Positions 6,920 to 8,669 of a stretch of DNA of 8,669 bases are shown one piece after another. Position 1 is the first letter of the stretch, and the number at the start of each line of letters is the position of its first letter. Source of the stretch: JAWVZS01 sp964507825. GTDB taxonomy: Archaea; Thermoproteota; Nitrososphaeria; Nitrososphaerales; Nitrosopumilaceae. The position numbers and the translations under genes are program-made. Below the pieces are notes generated by a model. That model was not told the origin of the DNA and did not search any database. It worked only from the letters and a program-made list of their open reading frames with translations. The DNA is taken from the NCBI GenBank assembly GCA_964507825.1, contig CAZDQM010000034.1:1-8669 (forward strand), written 5' to 3'.

Positions 6920-7290
6920 ACCTCGACGTATAAGAGGTATTGCGTATCTTCAGGCAGGACGCTCCTCGAGTCGATCCTTGACAGGGGCGGATGGGACGTC
7001 ATCAAGAACGCCGGTGACGTGTAGTACTCGCTTGTAAACCCGGACGGCTCGCGGTATTCGGTATTTGACGACGTTGTGATGTAGATGCCGGCTCCGCCCG
7101 CCCTGACCCTGCCGCCACCGACCCAAATGCCACCATTAATGTATCGGTGTACTCCATCCCAGCGGCAACCGCGCCCGCTTACTTTACCGTCCTCATCCCT
7201 GCTGCCCATGTAATCATTCCATCCGGTAAAATCGCCTCCCGAGACCATGCCTGTGACCTCGCGACAGGCTCGGACATCTGTTGCGCATGA
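6893..7290 (+). pseudogene. Broken gene for an unknown, possibly surface protein
   Basis: From ATG 6893 the plus strand reads MSEESGNHVT, then a stretch ending GWDVIKNAGDV, an amber stop at 7022-7024, YSLVNPDGSRYSVFDDVVM, a second amber at 7082-7084, and MPAPPALTLPPPT. Near 7120 the protein-like reading moves to another frame: DPNATINVSVYSIPAAT, APAYFTVLIPAAHVIIPSG, ending at TGA 7288. Codon use in these pieces matches the core genes, so I read it as one gene with two stop mutations and one frameshift. The proline-rich linker and the beta-like, Ser/Thr/Val-rich tail suggest an exported or surface protein, but no signal peptide survives and I do not recognise the family. The start may be a fusion made by the 38-bp repeat. 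Confidence 0.5.
6898..6935 (+). repeat. 38-bp dispersed repeat shared (inverted) with the window ends
   Basis: Thirty-five of 38 bases match the reverse complement of 8632-8669, and therefore of 83-120. The shared core is GGGAATCATGTCACC, followed by a matching GTATAAGA. The similarity starts exactly at the outer edge of the terminal repeat and stops sharply after GTATAAGA. In both places the same frame is open and reads EESGNHVT..YK. It may be the 5' end or terminus of one mobile-element family. Confidence 0.85.
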
Positions 7291-7329
7291 CATCCTCTCA
7301 TAATTCTGTCTGGCGCAAACGAGATGATG

Positions 7330-7838
7330 TCAACCCATGCCACCCTGTCTTACTACCTGACCTTGTGCCAACCCAAATCCCGAATCTCTTAGTTCTTGAA
7401 TAACCATGTCAACCTCGCTTTGACTCATGATGTTCTTGTCCCTGATCATTATCAACAACCCAATCAGTCCCGTGAAACAAATACCCAGATCTGCTGCCGC
7501 GTTTCTAGCACTTCGATCGTCCAAAACGCAGTATGCTTTTTCACCATCATTTCTTAGCTTTTGATATGACAACATAACATCACATTCTCCCAATCCCAAA
7601 TTAGGAGCATCATCTTGAAATCGCTCCCTTCTTCTATCGAATTTTTTTCTAGGATTTGTATCTTGTTTTTACTGATCACTTCTTGTGCAAATTGATCAAG
7701 TATCTCACGTCTCATAATTGGCTGGACTCCGCTAGAATTAGAATGCGTACTTTCAACTCTGTTTCCTAATTGCGCCCATAGATGTAACCTAATTGAATAT
7801 TTTTTTGCATCAGTCGGATATTTTTCATATTGAGTCAA
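7330..7838 (-). pseudogene. Frameshifted DUF3368 (PIN-like) toxin-type protein
   Basis: The C-terminal part (7599 to 7330) reads AYCVLDDRSARNAAADLG, then TGLIGLLIMIRDKNIM, then DMVIQELRDSGFGL. This is the typical end of DUF3368 PIN-like proteins, usually toxins of VapBC-like pairs that cleave RNA. The N-terminal part (from TTG 7838) is in another frame and includes REILDQFAQEVISKNKIQIL. The two join by a -1 shift at a run of seven A on this strand (7648-7642), after which the reading continues KKFDRRRERFQDDAPNLGLG and GECDVMLSYQ without a stop. No clear N-terminal strand with the first acidic metal ligand is seen, and no UPF0175-type antitoxin is adjacent, so the gene is probably also truncated. 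It is clearly more AT-rich than carAB, which suggests transfer. A sequence error at the A-run could explain the shift. Confidence 0.7.
7642..7648 (-). other. Seven-A run at the frameshift of the DUF3368-like gene
   Basis: The minus strand reads CTA GAA AAA AAT in the upstream frame; slipping back one base gives GAA AAA AAA TTC and opens the downstream frame. Such runs are indel-prone in replication and sequencing and can also promote ribosomal or polymerase slippage. Confidence 0.6.
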
Positions 7839-7968
7839 ATGTGCATGACACTATACCACATCGACAACCAAGATGATGAGACAAAGATGTCAAGCACAGG
7901 GTATACTTGCAGAATACGGACAAGTATGACGCGGCGGCGCGGCCCGTCCGCTAGGGAGGAGACTGCAC
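7839..7968. other. Gap with a small inverted repeat upstream of the IS5-like start
   Basis: ATACTTG at 7903-7909 and CAAGTAT at 7921-7927 form perfect 7-base arms around an 11-base loop. The element's left end and promoter probably lie in this gap, but I could not find a terminal inverted repeat or target duplication because the other end of the element is missing. GC rises sharply at about 7925, marking the switch from the AT-rich toxin-like block to element sequence. Confidence 0.3.
7954..7961 (+). promoter_or_regulatory. Shine-Dalgarno for the IS5-like transposase
   Basis: GGGAGGAG lies seven bases before GTG 7969 and supports that codon as the original start of the transposase. Confidence 0.55.
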
Positions 7969-8282
7969 GTGAGCCAGATACATGACGCCGCTGTGACCAA
8001 GACTGACAATGAAAAGTACGTCAAACGCGGCGCAAATCTGATCATGGAATATGATCCAAAGTGGGAGGACGACACAAGGCGCGCAAACAAGGGCAAGGTC
8101 GGCGCCCCGTACCAGTATGCAGATAGGCTTATCATGATGGCCGCCGGTATCAGGGTCGCGCTGGGGGTCTTGTACAGGCAGATCCATGGAATGGTTGGCA
8201 AAATGCTACGCGGGTACAACACGCCCGCGTTCAGCCCAGATGTACAAGCGAATCAACAAGCTTAACACGGACATCCGCCGCG
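7969..8282 (+). mobile_element. N-terminal fragment of an IS5-type transposase, frameshifted and truncated
   Basis: The reading starts at GTG 7969 and runs through KYVKRGANLIMEYDPKWEDD, then GKVGAPYQYADRLIMMAAG and IRVALGVLYRQIHGMVGKML. This is the N-terminal domain of archaeal IS5-type DDE transposases, where a basic segment precedes a helix and the phrase L.YRQ..G. At the CCC of 8235-8237 one base too many shifts the frame; after it the expected continuation QMYKRINKLNTDIR appears (8237 to about 8278). Beyond that the sequence reads as the complement of the minus-strand gene from the other side, so about two thirds of the transposase, including all three catalytic acidic residues, is missing. 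It is not functional. The break point can be placed only to within about 20 bases. Confidence 0.7.
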
Positions 8283-8641
8283 GCCGCGTTGACCACCACA
8301 GAGTACTCCCTGCGTCCTGGCTCACCGTTAGAATGCCTGCCCGGATGCCTCGGAAGGTAAAATATGTCGCCAATTTTACTATCCTTGAACTTTTTCCATA
8401 TGCGTTGCACGTGCCTGACGCACGCGCCCAGCTGATTTGCAATCACCGAGTTGTGCATACCCTTTCTCCTTTCACGTACAATGTACCGCGCGTCCAGCGT
8501 ATCGAACTTGCGTATTGGCCTTTTTCCTCTTTGAAGCGCCCTTTGCACTATGCGGCGCGTCTCCCGCCTTTGCTCCCGTACGTCCAGAACTGCAATTATA
8601 CGTGTCATTGCATGTCTACCTGCGTCCTTCATCTTATACAT
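8231..8641 (-). CDS. Partial HTH transposase-like protein, C-terminus lost
   Basis: Residues 1-45 are strongly basic (VREQRRETRRIVQRALQRG). A helix-turn-helix follows at about 48-87, with RYIVRERRKGMHNSVIANQ, then LGACVRHVQRIWKKFKD, and then the linker LPRHPGR typical of IS630/rve-type archaeal transposases before their catalytic core. The DDE core is absent. After GEPGRREYSVVVNAA (about 106-120) the frame runs into the reverse complement of the IS5-like fragment and stops at 8231, so the last 16 or so residues are not native. The frame is also open upstream to the window end and, through the terminal repeat, to 173. It could be a decayed element or a stand-alone DNA-binding protein; a remnant is more likely. 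Confidence 0.6.
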   Translation of the reverse strand: MYKMKDAGRHAMTRIIAVLDVREQRRETRRIVQRALQRGKRPIRKFDTLDARYIVRERRKGMHNSVIANQLGACVRHVQRIWKKFKDSKIGDIFYLPRHPGRHSNGEPGRREYSVVVNAAAADVRVKLVDSLVHLG

Positions 8642-8669
8642 CGGGGTGACATGATTCCCCGACTCCTCA
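8550..8669. repeat. Right copy of 120-bp exact terminal direct repeat
   Basis: This is identical to bases 1-120. Joining the two copies keeps the minus-strand transposase-like frame open across the junction: upstream of base 120 it runs on to two in-frame ATG codons at 173-168. Continuity is expected for a true circle, but it does not prove one, because the flank could belong to another copy of the same element. Confidence 0.95.

Noticed and set aside
7022..7084. Pyrrolysine or other amber recoding in the broken gene
   Set aside because: TAG ends several normal genes here, thaumarchaea are not known to use pyrrolysine, and a frameshift follows, so decay is simpler.
6913..7293. 126-codon open frame on the minus strand
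   Set aside because: It gives a glycine-rich, motif-free protein that mirrors the proline/alanine-rich plus strand. The plus strand has core-like codon use and better protein-like segments, so I take it as a shadow, with some doubt.
7890..8222. Minus-strand frames opposite the IS5-like fragment
   Set aside because: They are shadows of the transposase fragment, with no motif and no plausible start context.
1..8669. CRISPR array, tRNA, rRNA or replication origin with iterons
   Set aside because: I saw no regularly spaced repeats beyond the two-copy 22-base tandem, no cloverleaf with a recognisable T-arm, and no Rep gene or iteron cluster that would support an autonomous plasmid.

Overview
This window looks like a piece of a Nitrososphaerota (Thaumarchaeota) genome. 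The basis is archaeal-type CarA and CarB, an archaeal SbcD/Mre11-related phosphoesterase, a small protein resembling a family I know from ammonia-oxidising archaea, and AT-rich TATA-like boxes about 25 bases ahead of several starts. GC is roughly one half by eye in the core genes. That is higher than free-living Nitrosopumilus and closer to Cenarchaeum-like lineages, but I cannot place it at genus level.

Layout. Bases 1-120 are repeated exactly at 8550-8669, so the piece either closes into an 8549-bp circle or is a chromosomal stretch between two copies of a repeat. The repeat lies inside a minus-strand helix-turn-helix transposase-like frame. Bases 172-468 hold a small unknown gene (+), followed by a non-coding stretch with several small hairpins (469-755). 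Next come a 125-residue thaumarchaeal conserved protein (756-1133, -), a small SWIM zinc-finger protein (1279-1545, -) and, divergent from it, a metallophosphoesterase (1613-2362, +). The phosphoesterase converges on carB (2378-5587, -), which follows carA (5607-6722, -) in a tight carAB operon. A clear AT-rich promoter lies at about 6796-6803.

From about 6880 to the end the sequence is accessory and decayed. It holds a broken plus-strand gene with two amber stops and a frameshift (6893-7290), an AT-rich DUF3368/PIN toxin-like gene split by a frameshift at a seven-A run (7330-7838, -), and the N-terminal third of an IS5-type transposase (7969 to about 8282, +). That fragment is joined tail to tail to a second transposase-like gene on the minus strand, which runs into the terminal repeat. 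A 38-bp segment at 6898-6935 recurs, inverted, inside the terminal repeat.

Function. CarA and CarB together make carbamoyl phosphate for pyrimidine and arginine synthesis. The phosphoesterase probably acts on nucleic acid or nucleotides, and the SWIM protein may bind DNA or protein. The rest is insertion-sequence and toxin debris. No tRNA, rRNA or CRISPR array was seen. The most unusual points are the terminal repeat enclosing an essential operon, the repeated 38-bp leader-like segment, and carB having no ATG at its expected start.
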